Positions 1-9,315 of a DNA stretch of 64,000 nt are shown piece after piece. Source of the DNA: WTFY01 sp011523795 (lineage in GTDB: Bacteria; Pseudomonadota; Gammaproteobacteria; UBA4575); NCBI GenBank assembly GCA_965207475.1, contig OZ242278.1:1860001-1924000 (forward strand), written 5' to 3'. The stretch's first letter is position 1; every line of letters starts with the position of its first letter. Below the pieces are notes generated by a model. The model made no database searches. It was not told where the DNA came from and worked only from the letters and a program-made list of their open reading frames with translations. A program made the position numbers and the translations under genes.

Positions 1-1
1 C

Positions 2-331
2 ACACCACGCAACTACACCGCCGATGAAGTGCTAGTGGGACCTGACTTGCCGCTTCAGGGACTTCAGCTGATGATCTCCGGTCGAGCTTCCGCCTACGAT
101 TGCGCGGGCGCACGTCTCTACCAGTTCAGCCCCGGTGACGCGATCTACACACAAGGGGAGCAGGCGGCATCGGTGGTTGCAGACGAGGCATGTTACACCA
201 TGGTGCTGACACCGGACGCCCAGAGCCGTTTGGAAAAAAAAGAGGAACGGCTTGCCCTCAAGCTTTATCGATACCTGCTCGCCGGACACTTACAGGTCAA
301 GCCAGCCATCGGCCTGGAGGATCCTAAGTGA
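2..331 (+). CDS. C-terminal end of a SulP-type transporter with a cyclic-nucleotide-binding-like domain (5' partial)
   Basis: The frame is open from the window edge to a TGA at 329-331, so the start lies upstream. The visible ~109 residues resemble the second half of a Crp/cNMP-binding beta-roll (SGRASAY, then ASVVADEACYTMVLT) followed by a short helix (ALKLYRYLLAG). This arrangement is typical of the C-terminus of SulP/SLC26 anion transporters that carry STAS plus cNMP-binding domains. Other proteins also end in such a domain, and the membrane part is not in view, so the transporter assignment is an inference from the tail alone. Confidence 0.5.
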   Translation, partial: TPRNYTADEVLVGPDLPLQGLQLMISGRASAYDCAGARLYQFSPGDAIYTQGEQAASVVADEACYTMVLTPDAQSRLEKKEERLALKLYRYLLAGHLQVKPAIGLEDPK

Positions 332-551
332 ATTTTCGAGAAGGGGTATACTCGGCTGATGAAGGTAGCCATGACATTATGCGTAAACGATTCGATGAAT
401 CGAAGATCATCAGTTTACCGCGATCCATCAAGGTGAAATTCAGTGAGGTATGGTTTCGGGAAAAGTGGAAGTTTCGACAGCAGTGCTTCATTCCTGAGTT
501 GCATTCCATTCACTTAGGAGGAAGGAAACACTAACTACCAGAAGCTGCAGA

Positions 552-782
552 CTAGAGGTAATTCTGAATCTTGTGCACAAGAAGCTCTGGATCCGGGCAG
601 CCTTGTTTCAATTTATTTACCATTCTCAAGGCTACAGTGTATTTTTCTGTCCAGTCTGTTTCGGGTAAGCGGTTATTCAGGTCAGCACTTTCAACTTCAT
701 AATCTTCCAGTAATATTTTCCGAACCAGGGAGATTCGAGCGTGCACTGCCAACGCTTGTGCTGCAATTTCTTCATCAGTCAT
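552..782 (-). CDS. Small protein of unknown function, 76 aa
   Basis: I do not recognise this protein. The start at 782 (MTDEEIAAQAL) is chosen because AAGGAG lies about eight bases upstream; a longer frame to 881 exists but adds a Cys/Lys-rich stretch with no ribosome binding site. The product is soluble, mostly helical and acidic, with conserved-looking elements such as LPETDWTEKYTVAL and no membrane segment or signal peptide. It stands alone on the minus strand, ends in TAG and has AT-rich sequence upstream. The clear Shine-Dalgarno site and coherent composition favour a real gene. Confidence 0.6.
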   Translation of the reverse strand: MTDEEIAAQALAVHARISLVRKILLEDYEVESADLNNRLPETDWTEKYTVALRMVNKLKQGCPDPELLVHKIQNYL

Positions 783-1228
783 ATTGATTCTCCTTATTAG
801 GTACTTGGCTACTGGTTGGTGACACGTCTTTTTATACTGGTTTACAGAGAACATATAAGTATCTGGTATACAGGATGTCAAGCGCTTGGTTATATCCAGT
901 GTTTGGAGACAGCGCGGGGAATTTAATAAATATAAAAATTGAATCTTGTTTTTTATCTTAGTCTGATAGATTTATAGTTTCCTAAAACTTGGCCCTCTAA
1001 ACCGGCTCAGGTCTAGAGGCATGACGCTGTATAGTTCATTTCAGGATTGGAAATTACCCCTGCTTTGAACAGGGTCAGCTTCCTCATAGTTTATTTCCCA
1101 CGAGATTTCATACGTTATATCCGGGAATTCAGGGGAATCGAACGAAACTGAAGATCCAGAGTTCTAAATATAATACAAGTACTTAGCTGAATATACGAGA
1201 AGAATGCGGAATGCATGAAATACAGCGC
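783..1228. other. AT-rich intergenic stretch, no supported gene
   Basis: The stretch between the small minus-strand gene and tRNA-Leu shows no coherent reading frame on either strand. It holds A/T-rich tracts, a short inverted repeat (CCTCTA at about 990 with TAGAGG at about 1015) and a CCCTG/CAGGG hairpin near 1058-1073, none followed by a T run. It presumably contains the promoter of the small gene, but I cannot place it. Confidence 0.5.
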
Positions 1229-1315
1229 TGGTGCCGAGGAGAGGACTCGAACCTCCATGGGATTGCTCCCACTAGCACCTGAAGCTAGCGCGTCTACCAA
1301 TTTCGCCACCTCGGC
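1229..1315 (-). tRNA. tRNA-Leu (anticodon CAG)
   Basis: The reverse strand folds as a class II tRNA of 87 nt including an encoded CCA. The acceptor GCCGAGG pairs with CCTCGGC, the D arm holds the TGGTAGACGC block typical of bacterial tRNA-Leu, the anticodon loop TTCAGGT gives CAG, and there is a long variable arm and a GGTTCGAGTCC T arm. It reads CUG codons. Confidence 0.95.
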
Positions 1316-1463
1316 ATATCCGGATCAACCCGATAGCTCGGGTGGTGGAGCACTCTACGAAGCACTTGGACACTTGTCAACACGGCTGGCAAACATTTCT
1401 ATCGCACCGGCCGGAAGAACAAAATTTTCAGTTTGGTCCTGAACACGGTACAGTGCATGCCTT

Positions 1464-3689
1464 ATGGCTCGTAGCAGGAAAATTTCCAGGGATCCCTTTG
1501 CCATACGCGAGGGTGCAAAATACAAGCATCCGATTGCCAGTAGGGAGTTTATCCTTGAAACTCTGGAAGGCAGTGAGGGCCCCCTGTCCCTTCCAGACTT
1601 GCACCAGGCATTGGGTATGCAGCCCAGTCAGGCTGCGGAGGCATTAAAGCGCCGGCTCAGGGCCATGGAACGCGATGGCCAGATCATCAGAAATCGTCAA
1701 AATCACTACCTGCCAGTTGACAGGGTGAACCTGGTGCGAGGCAGGGTGATCGGCCACACTAAAGGTTTCGGGTTTCTGGTTCCTGACGATGGAGGGGAGG
1801 ATATTTACTTGCCGCCGTACGAGATGCGTACCTTGATGCATGGGGATCGTGTGGTTGTGCGGCCTGAAAGGGATTTCAAGCGGAATCGCCTTCAGGGCAA
1901 GCTGGTGGAAATCACCCAGCGCCACAACAAGCAGGTGGTAGGCAGGTATTACAGGGAATCCGGAATCGGTTTCGTAGTACCAGACGACAAGCGAATGGGC
2001 CAAGACATCATGATCCCCCCGGATTCAGCCAATGGTGCCACGAACGGACAGTTCGTTGTCGTATCCATCATCGAGCATCCAAACAGGTCCCGGCAGGCGA
2101 TCGGAAAAATCGTTGAGATCCTGGGAGACCACCTTGCTCCAGGCATGGAGATCGACGTTGCAATTCGCAGCTACGATATCCCCCATCAATGGCCGGAGGA
2201 AGCCTTGTGCGAAGCTGGGCAATTCAGCGAAAGCTCGATCAGCAGTCAGGTCAAATGCCGACGTGACTTGCGCACACTCAGGTTCGTCACCATTGATGGC
2301 TGTGATGCCAGGGACTTCGATGATGCCGTGTACTGCGAACCGCGTAAAACCGGTTGGCGCTTGTGGGTGGCGATTGCAGATGTCTCGCATTACGTGCTGC
2401 CGGATTCGGCACTGGATGTCGAGGCCCGCAAGCGCGGGACCTCCGTGTATTTTCCGGAGCATGTGGTTCCGATGCTTCCTGAACAGCTTTCTAATGGACT
2501 TTGCTCGCTGACACCTGACTCGGACCGCCTTTGCATGGTATGCGAAATGTTTGTCTCAGCAGAGGGCACGTTGAGGAACTACCGGTTCTACGAAGCGGTC
2601 ATGCGTTCACGGGCCAGGCTCACCTATGACGAGGTCCAGCAGATTCTCTATAAAAAGGACCGAAAGGCGGGCAGGAAGTATGCCCAGGTAAGATCGGATC
2701 TGAAACATGTCCAGGACGTCTATCGAGCCCTGCAAAAACAGCGCAAAAGAAGAGGTGCTATAGATTTTGATACCCGGGAAACGTTTTTCGAGTTTGACAG
2801 GAAAAAAAAGATCAAGGCTATCATTCCACGTGAGCGCCTGCAGTCCCACAGGATCATTGAAGAATGCATGATTTGTGCAAACATGGCGGCAGGCCGGTTC
2901 ATCACCAGGCGAAAGCTGCTTACCCTGTATCGCGTACATGACAAACCTACAGATGAAAAAACGGGTGAACTGAGAGAGTTCCTGCATTCCCTGGGAATCG
3001 GCTTTACGCGTTCCCGCAGGCCGAGACCCGAAGACTATCTGTCAACACTCAAAAGGATTGCACACCGCAAGGACAGGCACATTATCGAGCTCATGCTGCT
3101 CCGTTCCATGGCACAGGCGGTCTACAGTCCGGACAACATTGGCCATTTCGGGCTGGCTTTGCCACGCTATGCTCATTTCACATCACCGATCCGCAGGTAT
3201 CCCGACCTGATCGTGCACCGGACCATACGTCATGTACTGGCTGGAAACGGTGCGGATTCGTTCCCGCTTTCTGAAAACGACCTGAAGTTGCTCGGCGAGG
3301 AATGCTCGATGTGTGAACGCAGGGCGGATGAGGCCACGCGTGACGTGGAAGCATGGCTCAAATGTGAGTTCATGCTGGACAAGCTGGGCAAGCAGTTTTC
3401 CGGGGTTATCCAATCTGTCAGGGCATTCGGTTTTTTCGTGATGCTGGATGACATACTGGTAGATGGACTGGTACATGTCACGACACTGAGTAATGATTAC
3501 TATCATTTTGACGAAGCATCCCAATGCCTGTTTGGAGAGCAAAGCAAGAAACGATACAGGCTTGGAGACCCGGTAAACGTGATCGTTTCAAGGGTAAGCC
3601 TCGATGAGCGGAAAATCGATCTGGTTCTGTCGGACTTTCGGGACAGTTCGGGGCATAAGAAGAAAAGGCAGGCCAGGCGCAGGAAGTAA
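1464..3689 (+). CDS. rnr: Ribonuclease R
   Basis: This 741-residue 3'-5' exoribonuclease degrades structured RNA in the cytoplasm. The order is an N-terminal winged-helix region (about residues 20-85), two cold-shock/OB folds (to about 220), the RNB catalytic domain and an S1 domain from about residue 638 (GKQFSGVIQSVRAFGFF), ending in a Lys/Arg-rich tail. The RNB magnesium motif DARDFDD is at residues 281-287, and the HFTSPIRRYPDL block is intact. The ATG at 1464 matches family length, although no strong Shine-Dalgarno site precedes it. In many gammaproteobacteria rlmB follows rnr; here the next gene is rpsF. Confidence 0.97.
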   Translation: MARSRKISRDPFAIREGAKYKHPIASREFILETLEGSEGPLSLPDLHQALGMQPSQAAEALKRRLRAMERDGQIIRNRQNHYLPVDRVNLVRGRVIGHTKGFGFLVPDDGGEDIYLPPYEMRTLMHGDRVVVRPERDFKRNRLQGKLVEITQRHNKQVVGRYYRESGIGFVVPDDKRMGQDIMIPPDSANGATNGQFVVVSIIEHPNRSRQAIGKIVEILGDHLAPGMEIDVAIRSYDIPHQWPEEALCEAGQFSESSISSQVKCRRDLRTLRFVTIDGCDARDFDDAVYCEPRKTGWRLWVAIADVSHYVLPDSALDVEARKRGTSVYFPEHVVPMLPEQLSNGLCSLTPDSDRLCMVCEMFVSAEGTLRNYRFYEAVMRSRARLTYDEVQQILYKKDRKAGRKYAQVRSDLKHVQDVYRALQKQRKRRGAIDFDTRETFFEFDRKKKIKAIIPRERLQSHRIIEECMICANMAAGRFITRRKLLTLYRVHDKPTDEKTGELREFLHSLGIGFTRSRRPRPEDYLSTLKRIAHRKDRHIIELMLLRSMAQAVYSPDNIGHFGLALPRYAHFTSPIRRYPDLIVHRTIRHVLAGNGADSFPLSENDLKLLGEECSMCERRADEATRDVEAWLKCEFMLDKLGKQFSGVIQSVRAFGFFVMLDDILVDGLVHVTTLSNDYYHFDEASQCLFGEQSKKRYRLGDPVNVIVSRVSLDERKIDLVLSDFRDSSGHKKKRQARRRK

Positions 3690-3703
3690 TCGCAAGCAGA
3701 TTG

Positions 3704-3850
3704 TTATTTCGGATTCATTTCCAGCACGTCGGCCAAACGGTTTCCCGCAAGCGCATGCCCGGCCATGTCATCGGGGTGTGGGTCTTGCCCGAAGAAGACA
3801 TATCCCGTAGACTTCGCGACCCTGAAAGCATCGTTAATTCCTTGTTTCAC
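3704..3850 (-). pseudogene. Possible relic: C-terminal tail of an SGNH/GDSL-type hydrolase
   Basis: A 48-codon minus-strand frame from a GTG at 3850 to TAA at 3704-3706 reads like a protein tail rather than random sequence. Its core DPHPDDMAGHALAGNRLADV matches the last block of SGNH hydrolases, which carries the catalytic Asp and His (D-x-x-H-P ... G-H-x-L). Upstream on that strand the frame closes at once and runs into rpsF, so the other catalytic blocks are absent. It sits between rnr and rpsF, where rlmB often lies. The family link rests on one motif. Confidence 0.33.
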
Positions 3851-3900
3851 TGAGCGTCAACCATAACCGCCAGGAGACATGAATCCATAAGGAGAACCGA

Positions 3901-4359
3901 ATGCGTCATTATGAAATTGTGTTCCTCGTTCACCCGGACCAGAGTGGCCAAGTACCTGCCATGATCGAGCGCTACCGCTCGATGATCGAAAAGGAGAAAC
4001 GTGGCAAGATTCACAGGCTTGAAGACTGGGGCCGTTTGCAGCTCTCGTATCCGATACAGAAAGTCCACAAGGCTCACTACGTGCTGATGAATATTGAATG
4101 TGGCCTGGATGTGCTGGATGAAATGAATAATGCATTTCGCTTTAACGACGCCGTGATTCGCAACATGGTGATTTCCAAAAAGAGAGCCGTCACCAAACCT
4201 TCACCAATGATGGAACTTATCGAAAGCGAGAAGGCGGAAACCAGGAGTCGGGAAGCCGAGGAAATGAAGGAATCTGATAACGAACCCGGCGATGCTGACA
4301 AGCAGGATCAGGAGTCAAAAGCCGAAGTGGAGCAGGAGAGCACCGATGAAGATTCATGA
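3901..4359 (+). CDS. rpsF: 30S ribosomal protein S6
   Basis: S6 binds the central domain of 16S rRNA together with S18. The product (152 aa) starts with the conserved MRHYEIVFLVHPDQS and contains GRLQLSYPIQKVHKAHYVLM. About 45 extra residues at the C-terminus form an acidic Glu/Asp-rich tail, as in other gammaproteobacterial S6 proteins but somewhat longer than in E. coli. AAGGAG stands about nine bases before the ATG. rpsR follows after about 50 bases; priB, which lies between the two in enterics, is missing. Confidence 0.97.
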   Translation: MRHYEIVFLVHPDQSGQVPAMIERYRSMIEKEKRGKIHRLEDWGRLQLSYPIQKVHKAHYVLMNIECGLDVLDEMNNAFRFNDAVIRNMVISKKRAVTKPSPMMELIESEKAETRSREAEEMKESDNEPGDADKQDQESKAEVEQESTDEDS

Positions 4360-4412
4360 TAGCCTATGGAAACCTGTGACGGGGTCATCTTGTGGAAGAA
4401 AGGGGGGTTGAC

Positions 4413-4637
4413 ATGGCACACAATTTCAGAAAAAGAAGATATTGCCGCTTTACCGAAGAAGGCGTGGAAGAAATCGACTACAAGGACGTCAAGTTGCTCA
4501 AGGATTTTATTACCGAGTCAGGAAAGATTGTTCCAAGCAGAATCACGGGTACGAAAGCCCGGTACCAGCGGAAGTTGTCGACCGCGATCAAGCGTGCCAG
4601 GTATCTTGCACTGCTGCCGTACAGCGACCAACATTGA
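4413..4637 (+). CDS. rpsR: 30S ribosomal protein S18
   Basis: The 74-residue product matches S18 throughout: MAHNFRKRRYCRFT at the N-terminus, DYKDVKLLKDFITESGKIVP in the middle and KRARYLALLPYSDQH at the end. It partners S6 in the small subunit. The ATG at 4413 is chosen over an earlier in-frame start because it gives the family length and follows a purine-rich AGGGGGG. It lies in an operon with rpsF and rplI. Confidence 0.97.
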   Translation: MAHNFRKRRYCRFTEEGVEEIDYKDVKLLKDFITESGKIVPSRITGTKARYQRKLSTAIKRARYLALLPYSDQH

Positions 4638-4681
4638 GCTTCAGAGCGGGCACAACCGCAGTAGTTGACCGGTAGTCAGTC

Positions 4682-5599
4682 GTGCGCACGCTGGGGAAAT
4701 TTGTCCTTACCGGGCCATTCCAGGCGGTTGCGGTGATATCCGGTTTTGCCTTGCTCTCGTTTCTTTTTCCCTTTCTGATCATCCTGAGTGGTGGCGCTCT
4801 GGCCCTGATTGCGCTTGAAATTGGCATCAGGGAGGCCATCAGGGTGCTGGTCATATGCGTTCTGGTCGTGGGTGCAATCGCTTATTTTCTGTTAGGCGGT
4901 ATCACTACCGGTACACTTGTGGTCTGGGTGTCGGTGCTTGCTGCAGCCTATCTGTACAGGAATTTCCAGTCACTGAGTGTTGTACTGCAGGCTTTGACAG
5001 TATTTGGCGTAGTGGTAACCGCACTGGCAGCACTGCTGTTTCCGGACCTGCAGCTAACCTGGCAGAACTATCTCAGGAATATGCTGGAAGCAGTCGGGAA
5101 AACCCCTTCTTTGCAGCTCATGCTGCCGAACCCGGCCATAGACCTGGACAGGGTGCAGGAGCATCTGCCCAGGGTGGCATCCGTGATGACAGGCGTGGTG
5201 GTTGCCGTGTATTTGCTGACAGTGAGCTTTACCCTGTTCCTTGGAGGTTGGTGGCATGGCCTGATGGCCAACATGAACACGTTTCGCAAGGAGTTTGCCA
5301 GCCTTGACCTGGGCCTGGTCCTGGCAGCGGTCACTGCAGCACTTGGCATTGCGGCATGGTTCATGAAGGCACCCGTACTGTGGCAGTTGACGGTCGTGTG
5401 TCTAAGCATGTTTTTCCTGCACGGTCTTGGTCTTGCGCATGCGCTGATCGGAAAACTTCGAAGGCCGGTCATGGGGTTTATACTGGTATACGGCCTGATG
5501 TTTTTTGCGGCGCCTCAGGTGGTTTTGATGCTTGCATCAGCTGGCGTGCTGGACGGCCTGGTAAATTTCCGCAAACGGTTTGCGAAATCCGGGTTGTGA
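4682..5599 (+). CDS. DUF2232-type polytopic membrane protein
   Basis: The 305-residue product is strongly hydrophobic with about eight predicted membrane spans. It resembles DUF2232 (YybS-like) proteins, which often sit between rpsR and rplI in gammaproteobacteria; that position is the main support. A GTG start at 4682 is used, 44 bases after rpsR. The function is unknown. The last span is followed by a short basic tail (NFRKRFAKSGL), which suggests a cytoplasmic C-terminus. Confidence 0.75.
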   Translation: MRTLGKFVLTGPFQAVAVISGFALLSFLFPFLIILSGGALALIALEIGIREAIRVLVICVLVVGAIAYFLLGGITTGTLVVWVSVLAAAYLYRNFQSLSVVLQALTVFGVVVTALAALLFPDLQLTWQNYLRNMLEAVGKTPSLQLMLPNPAIDLDRVQEHLPRVASVMTGVVVAVYLLTVSFTLFLGGWWHGLMANMNTFRKEFASLDLGLVLAAVTAALGIAAWFMKAPVLWQLTVVCLSMFFLHGLGLAHALIGKLRRPVMGFILVYGLMFFAAPQVVLMLASAGVLDGLVNFRKRFAKSGL

Positions 5600-5654
5600 G
5601 AGACATGCAAACAGCACTTATAATGGTACATTACAGACAAAAAGTGAGATCGAG

Positions 5655-6107
5655 ATGGAAGTAATTTTGTTGACCAAGGTAGATAACCTTGGAGACCTGG
5701 GTGACAAGGTGAGGGTCAAGCCAGGCTATGCACGCAACTTTCTTGTTCCTAGCGGAAAAGCGAAATATGCGACGGCAGAGAATATTGCCGAGTTTGAAGC
5801 TTTGCGGGCAGAACTGGAGCAGAAGGCGGCCGAACAGCTGAAGAGTGCTGCGGTACGCAAGGAAGAACTGGACGGTTTTAAAATTACCGTAGCTGCCAAG
5901 ACTTCTGGGGAAGATGGCAAGCTGTTTGGTTCGGTGGGCACTGCAGAAATCGCTCATGCGCTGAACGAGGCTGGGAAAACAGTGGAAAAAAGGGAAATCC
6001 GTTTACCCTCGGGCGCATTCAAGCAGACCGGGGAGTACCAAGTGGATATACATTTGCATACTGACGTGAATGTAACAGTCAACCTGGAGATAACGGGTGA
6101 GGATTAG
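5655..6107 (+). CDS. rplI: 50S ribosomal protein L9
   Basis: L9 binds 23S rRNA near the L1 stalk. The 150-residue product has the N-terminal signature MEVILLTKVDNLGDLGDKV with PGYARNFLVP, then a long connecting helix (about residues 40-75) and a C-terminal domain with KLFGSVGTAEIAHAL. The ATG at 5655 is chosen for family length; a longer upstream reading would overlap the preceding gene. It is the third ribosomal gene of the operon and leads into dnaB. Confidence 0.97.
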   Translation: MEVILLTKVDNLGDLGDKVRVKPGYARNFLVPSGKAKYATAENIAEFEALRAELEQKAAEQLKSAAVRKEELDGFKITVAAKTSGEDGKLFGSVGTAEIAHALNEAGKTVEKREIRLPSGAFKQTGEYQVDIHLHTDVNVTVNLEITGED

Positions 6108-6159
6108 CAGATTCACGACGTTGGCACAGGATGCAAGATGAGCGTGCGGGAAATGCCCT

Positions 6160-7560
6160 GTGGCTGAACTGGGTAAAACTGGTACCGATTACAGCGTCAC
6201 CACGGCAGACAGCCTGCGTACGCCTCCTTTTTCGCTGGAAGCCGAGCAGGCCGTACTGGGAGGGCTGATACTGGATAACTCTACCTGGGACCAGGTTGCA
6301 GATCGTATCAACGAAGAGGATTTCCATCTATTCGATCACAGGCTCATCTTTCGCGCGATCCTTGAGCTAGTTGACAAGCACCAGGTGTTTGACGTGCTTA
6401 CCCTGTCCGATTTCCTGCGTGAGAAAAGCGAGATCGAGGGCACCAACGTACTGGCCTACCTGGGGACTCTGGCCCATGAAATACCCAGCGCCTCGAATAT
6501 TCAGGCCTATGCGGACATCGTGCGTGAAAAATCCGTGTTCCGGCAACTGATCCGGGTAGGCAATGACATATCCACCAGCGGATATGCACCTGGCGGAAAG
6601 AATATTTACCAGTTACTGGACGATGCGGAGCAGAAAATATTCCAGATCACGGATCAAAGCGCCCAGACCGGGCCAGGTTTTGTCAACATCAAGTCGTTGA
6701 TGACGACCACAGTCCAGCAGATAGACGAGCTGTTTGAACGTGCAGACCACATCACGGGAATACCGAGCGGTTTCGAAGAATTTGACCAGAATACAGCTGG
6801 CCTGCAGGATGGTGAACTCATCATCATTGCCGGCCGCCCCTCGATGGGAAAGACCAGTTTCGCCATGAACATCGTCGAATACGCAGCCCTGCACATGAAG
6901 TCCTGTGTAGCCGTATTCAGTATGGAAATGCCCGGTCGCTCCCTGGCCATGCGTATGATTTCTTCGATGGGCAGGATTGACCAGCAGCGTGTCCGTACTG
7001 GCAGGCTGAATGATGATGACTGGCCGCGTCTCACCAGTGCTGTGGCCATGCTTTCCGAGGCAAAGCTGTTCATTGATGATTCGGCGGTACTGTCTCCGAC
7101 CGAGTTGCGTGCCCGCGCGCGTCGACTGAAGCGTGAACATGACCTGTCTTTAATCGTCGTGGATTACCTGCAGCTCATGTCAATCAGTGGAACTGCCGAG
7201 AATCGTGCCACGGAAATTTCAGAGATCTGCCGTTCACTGAAAGCACTTGCCAAGGAATTGAACGTGCCGGTTGTAGTGCTCTCCCAGCTCAACCGGGGCC
7301 TGGAACAGCGCTCGGACAAACGGCCCGTGATGTCGGATTTGCGCGAGTCCGGCGCCATTGAGCAGGATGCGGATCTGATTGTCTTCATTTACCGTGATGA
7401 AGTATACGATGAAGATTCCCAGGATCGGGGTACTGCGGAGATCATCGTTGGCAAGCAGCGCAACGGCCCCCGGTTCAAGACCAAGCTTACTTTCCTCGGC
7501 CAGTACACACGGTTTGAAAATTTCATTCCCGAGATTCATGACGGGGAACGGTTCGCCTGA
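6160..7560 (+). CDS. dnaB: Replicative DNA helicase
   Basis: This is the hexameric 5'-3' helicase of the replication fork. The product (466 aa) has the N-terminal DnaG-interaction domain (PPFSLEAEQAVLGGLILD) and a RecA-like helicase domain. Walker A GRPSMGKT is at residues 225-232, with the DYLQLM Walker B block and the QRNGP motif near the end. A GTG start at 6160 gives the usual length. It follows rplI by 52 bases, the common gammaproteobacterial order. Confidence 0.96.
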   Translation: MAELGKTGTDYSVTTADSLRTPPFSLEAEQAVLGGLILDNSTWDQVADRINEEDFHLFDHRLIFRAILELVDKHQVFDVLTLSDFLREKSEIEGTNVLAYLGTLAHEIPSASNIQAYADIVREKSVFRQLIRVGNDISTSGYAPGGKNIYQLLDDAEQKIFQITDQSAQTGPGFVNIKSLMTTTVQQIDELFERADHITGIPSGFEEFDQNTAGLQDGELIIIAGRPSMGKTSFAMNIVEYAALHMKSCVAVFSMEMPGRSLAMRMISSMGRIDQQRVRTGRLNDDDWPRLTSAVAMLSEAKLFIDDSAVLSPTELRARARRLKREHDLSLIVVDYLQLMSISGTAENRATEISEICRSLKALAKELNVPVVVLSQLNRGLEQRSDKRPVMSDLRESGAIEQDADLIVFIYRDEVYDEDSQDRGTAEIIVGKQRNGPRFKTKLTFLGQYTRFENFIPEIHDGERFA

Positions 7561-7569
7561 GCAGATGGC

Positions 7570-9261
7570 ATGGAGAAAGTCTGGCTGAAAAGCTACCCGA
7601 CCGGGATTCCCGAATTCGTCGAACTGGAAAGATATGCTTCCCTGGCGCATATGTTTGATGACTGTGCCGAGCGGTACCGGCATCTGCCCGCCTTCGCGAA
7701 CATGGGCACAAGCCTGAGTTTCTCTGAACTCAATATCGAAAGCTACAATTTTGCTGCATACCTGCAGACGGAACTGGGACTGCGGAAAGGCGAGTACGTG
7801 GCAGTCATGCTGCCCAACATCCTGCAGTTCCCGGTCGCGGTCTACGGCATCCTGCGGGCCGGTCTGGCGGCGGTCAACATCAATCCGCAGTATACCTCGA
7901 GAGAACTTGGCGAAGCCCTGAACGGCTCTGCAGCCAAGGTGATCGTGATCCTTGAAAATTTTGCCGACGTGCTTGCCGAGGTTGTCATGGAAACGCATGT
8001 CGAGCAGGTAATCATCGCAAGGGTAGGGGACATGCTGGGTTTCCCGAAATCTGCAGTTGTGAATTTTGCCCTGAAGCACGTTCACCGCACGATCCCGGAG
8101 TACACGCTGGACCGAACCGTAACGTTCAGGCAGGCCCTGGCCACGGGCCAGCAGAGGCAGTTGGTCAAGCCGGAACTGAACCGAGAAGATACCGCCTTCC
8201 TGCAGCTTACCGGAGGTACAACGGGCCTGGCAAAGATGGCTGTTCTGAGTCATGGCAATGTGCTGTCTAACCTGGCCCAGGTGGAAGCCTGGTTCAGGCT
8301 GGTTCTCGAAGATGGAAAGGAGACCGTGATCACGGCGTTGCCGCTTTACCATATCTTCTCTCTCATGGCGAACTGTTTCCTGTTTACGTGCCTGGGAGGC
8401 CTGAATTACCTGATTACCAATCCCCGTGACATGAAGGGCTTTGTAAAGGAACTGCGCAGGGTAAGGTTCTCTGTCATCACGGGTGTCAACACCCTGTTCA
8501 ACGGGTTGCTGAATGCGGAAGGCTTTGCTGCCCTGGATTTTTCAAACCTCAAGATTTCACTGGGGGGAGGCATGGCCGTGCAGGAATCCGTGGCTGAAAA
8601 ATGGTGCCAGGTGACGGGGTGCGTGCTGACTGAAGCCTACGGTCTTACGGAAACCTCACCTGCGGTTACCATCAATCCCTTTCACCTGGGAAAATACAAC
8701 GGTTCCATCGGGCTGCCGATTCCAAATACAGAAATCTCCATACAGGACAATGATGGCCGGCACCTCGAATTGGGAGAAGTGGGGGAGCTTTGTGTACGGG
8801 GACCGCAGGTCATGCGGGGGTACCTGAATGATCCTGTTGAAACCAGGAAGGTTTTGAGCGAAGACGGCTGGTTGCATACTGGCGACATCGCTGTGGTGGA
8901 TGATAAGGGCTACGTGCGGATCGTGGACCGGAAAAAGGACATGATCCTGGTTTCAGGGTTTAACGTCTACCCTAACGAGATTGAAAATGTTGTGGCAGAT
9001 CATGACGGGGTACTGGAGGTGGCAGCGATCGGGGTCGACGATGAAGAGTCGGGGGAAGTGGTGAAGCTGTGTATCGTGAAAAAAGATCCCGCGTTGACCG
9101 CAACGGAAGTACTGGAATACTGCAAGGACCGCCTGACCCGCTACAAGTGGCCCAAGCACATTGAATTTTATTCCGAGTTGCCCAAGTCAAATGTGGGGAA
9201 AATCCTGCGCCGGGTCCTGCGTGAGGAGGCATCGCCCGCATCACAGCCTCCCAGTCGTTAA
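7570..9261 (+). CDS. fadD: Long-chain-fatty-acid--CoA ligase
   Basis: The enzyme activates free fatty acids to acyl-CoA through an acyl-AMP intermediate at the inner membrane. The product is 563 aa, as for FadD. The ATP/AMP signature LTGGTTGLAKMAVLSHGN begins at residue 213, the adenylate motif YGLTE at residues 357-361, and the hinge and C-terminal blocks GWLHTGDIAVVDDKGYVRI and SNVGKILRR are present. It starts nine bases after dnaB, so it may share that transcript, an uncommon partner for replication genes. Chain-length preference cannot be read from the sequence. Confidence 0.88.
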   Translation: MEKVWLKSYPTGIPEFVELERYASLAHMFDDCAERYRHLPAFANMGTSLSFSELNIESYNFAAYLQTELGLRKGEYVAVMLPNILQFPVAVYGILRAGLAAVNINPQYTSRELGEALNGSAAKVIVILENFADVLAEVVMETHVEQVIIARVGDMLGFPKSAVVNFALKHVHRTIPEYTLDRTVTFRQALATGQQRQLVKPELNREDTAFLQLTGGTTGLAKMAVLSHGNVLSNLAQVEAWFRLVLEDGKETVITALPLYHIFSLMANCFLFTCLGGLNYLITNPRDMKGFVKELRRVRFSVITGVNTLFNGLLNAEGFAALDFSNLKISLGGGMAVQESVAEKWCQVTGCVLTEAYGLTETSPAVTINPFHLGKYNGSIGLPIPNTEISIQDNDGRHLELGEVGELCVRGPQVMRGYLNDPVETRKVLSEDGWLHTGDIAVVDDKGYVRIVDRKKDMILVSGFNVYPNEIENVVADHDGVLEVAAIGVDDEESGEVVKLCIVKKDPALTATEVLEYCKDRLTRYKWPKHIEFYSELPKSNVGKILRRVLREEASPASQPPSR

Positions 9262-9315
9262 ATTGCACGCCCGCCCGGCCATGCAGGATCCCCCTGTGCC
9301 GGCTGCAGTGATGTT

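Noticed and set aside
328..534. Plus-strand frame of 68 codons starting GTG over the SulP stop
   Set aside because: No ribosome binding site at its start, low-complexity-free but unfamiliar sequence, and no neighbour support. A strong Shine-Dalgarno-like AGGAGGAAGG at 517-526 is near its end but no start codon follows it.
7234..8352. Long minus-strand frame of 372 codons across dnaB and fadD
   Set aside because: It crosses two well-supported plus-strand genes and has no recognisable motif.
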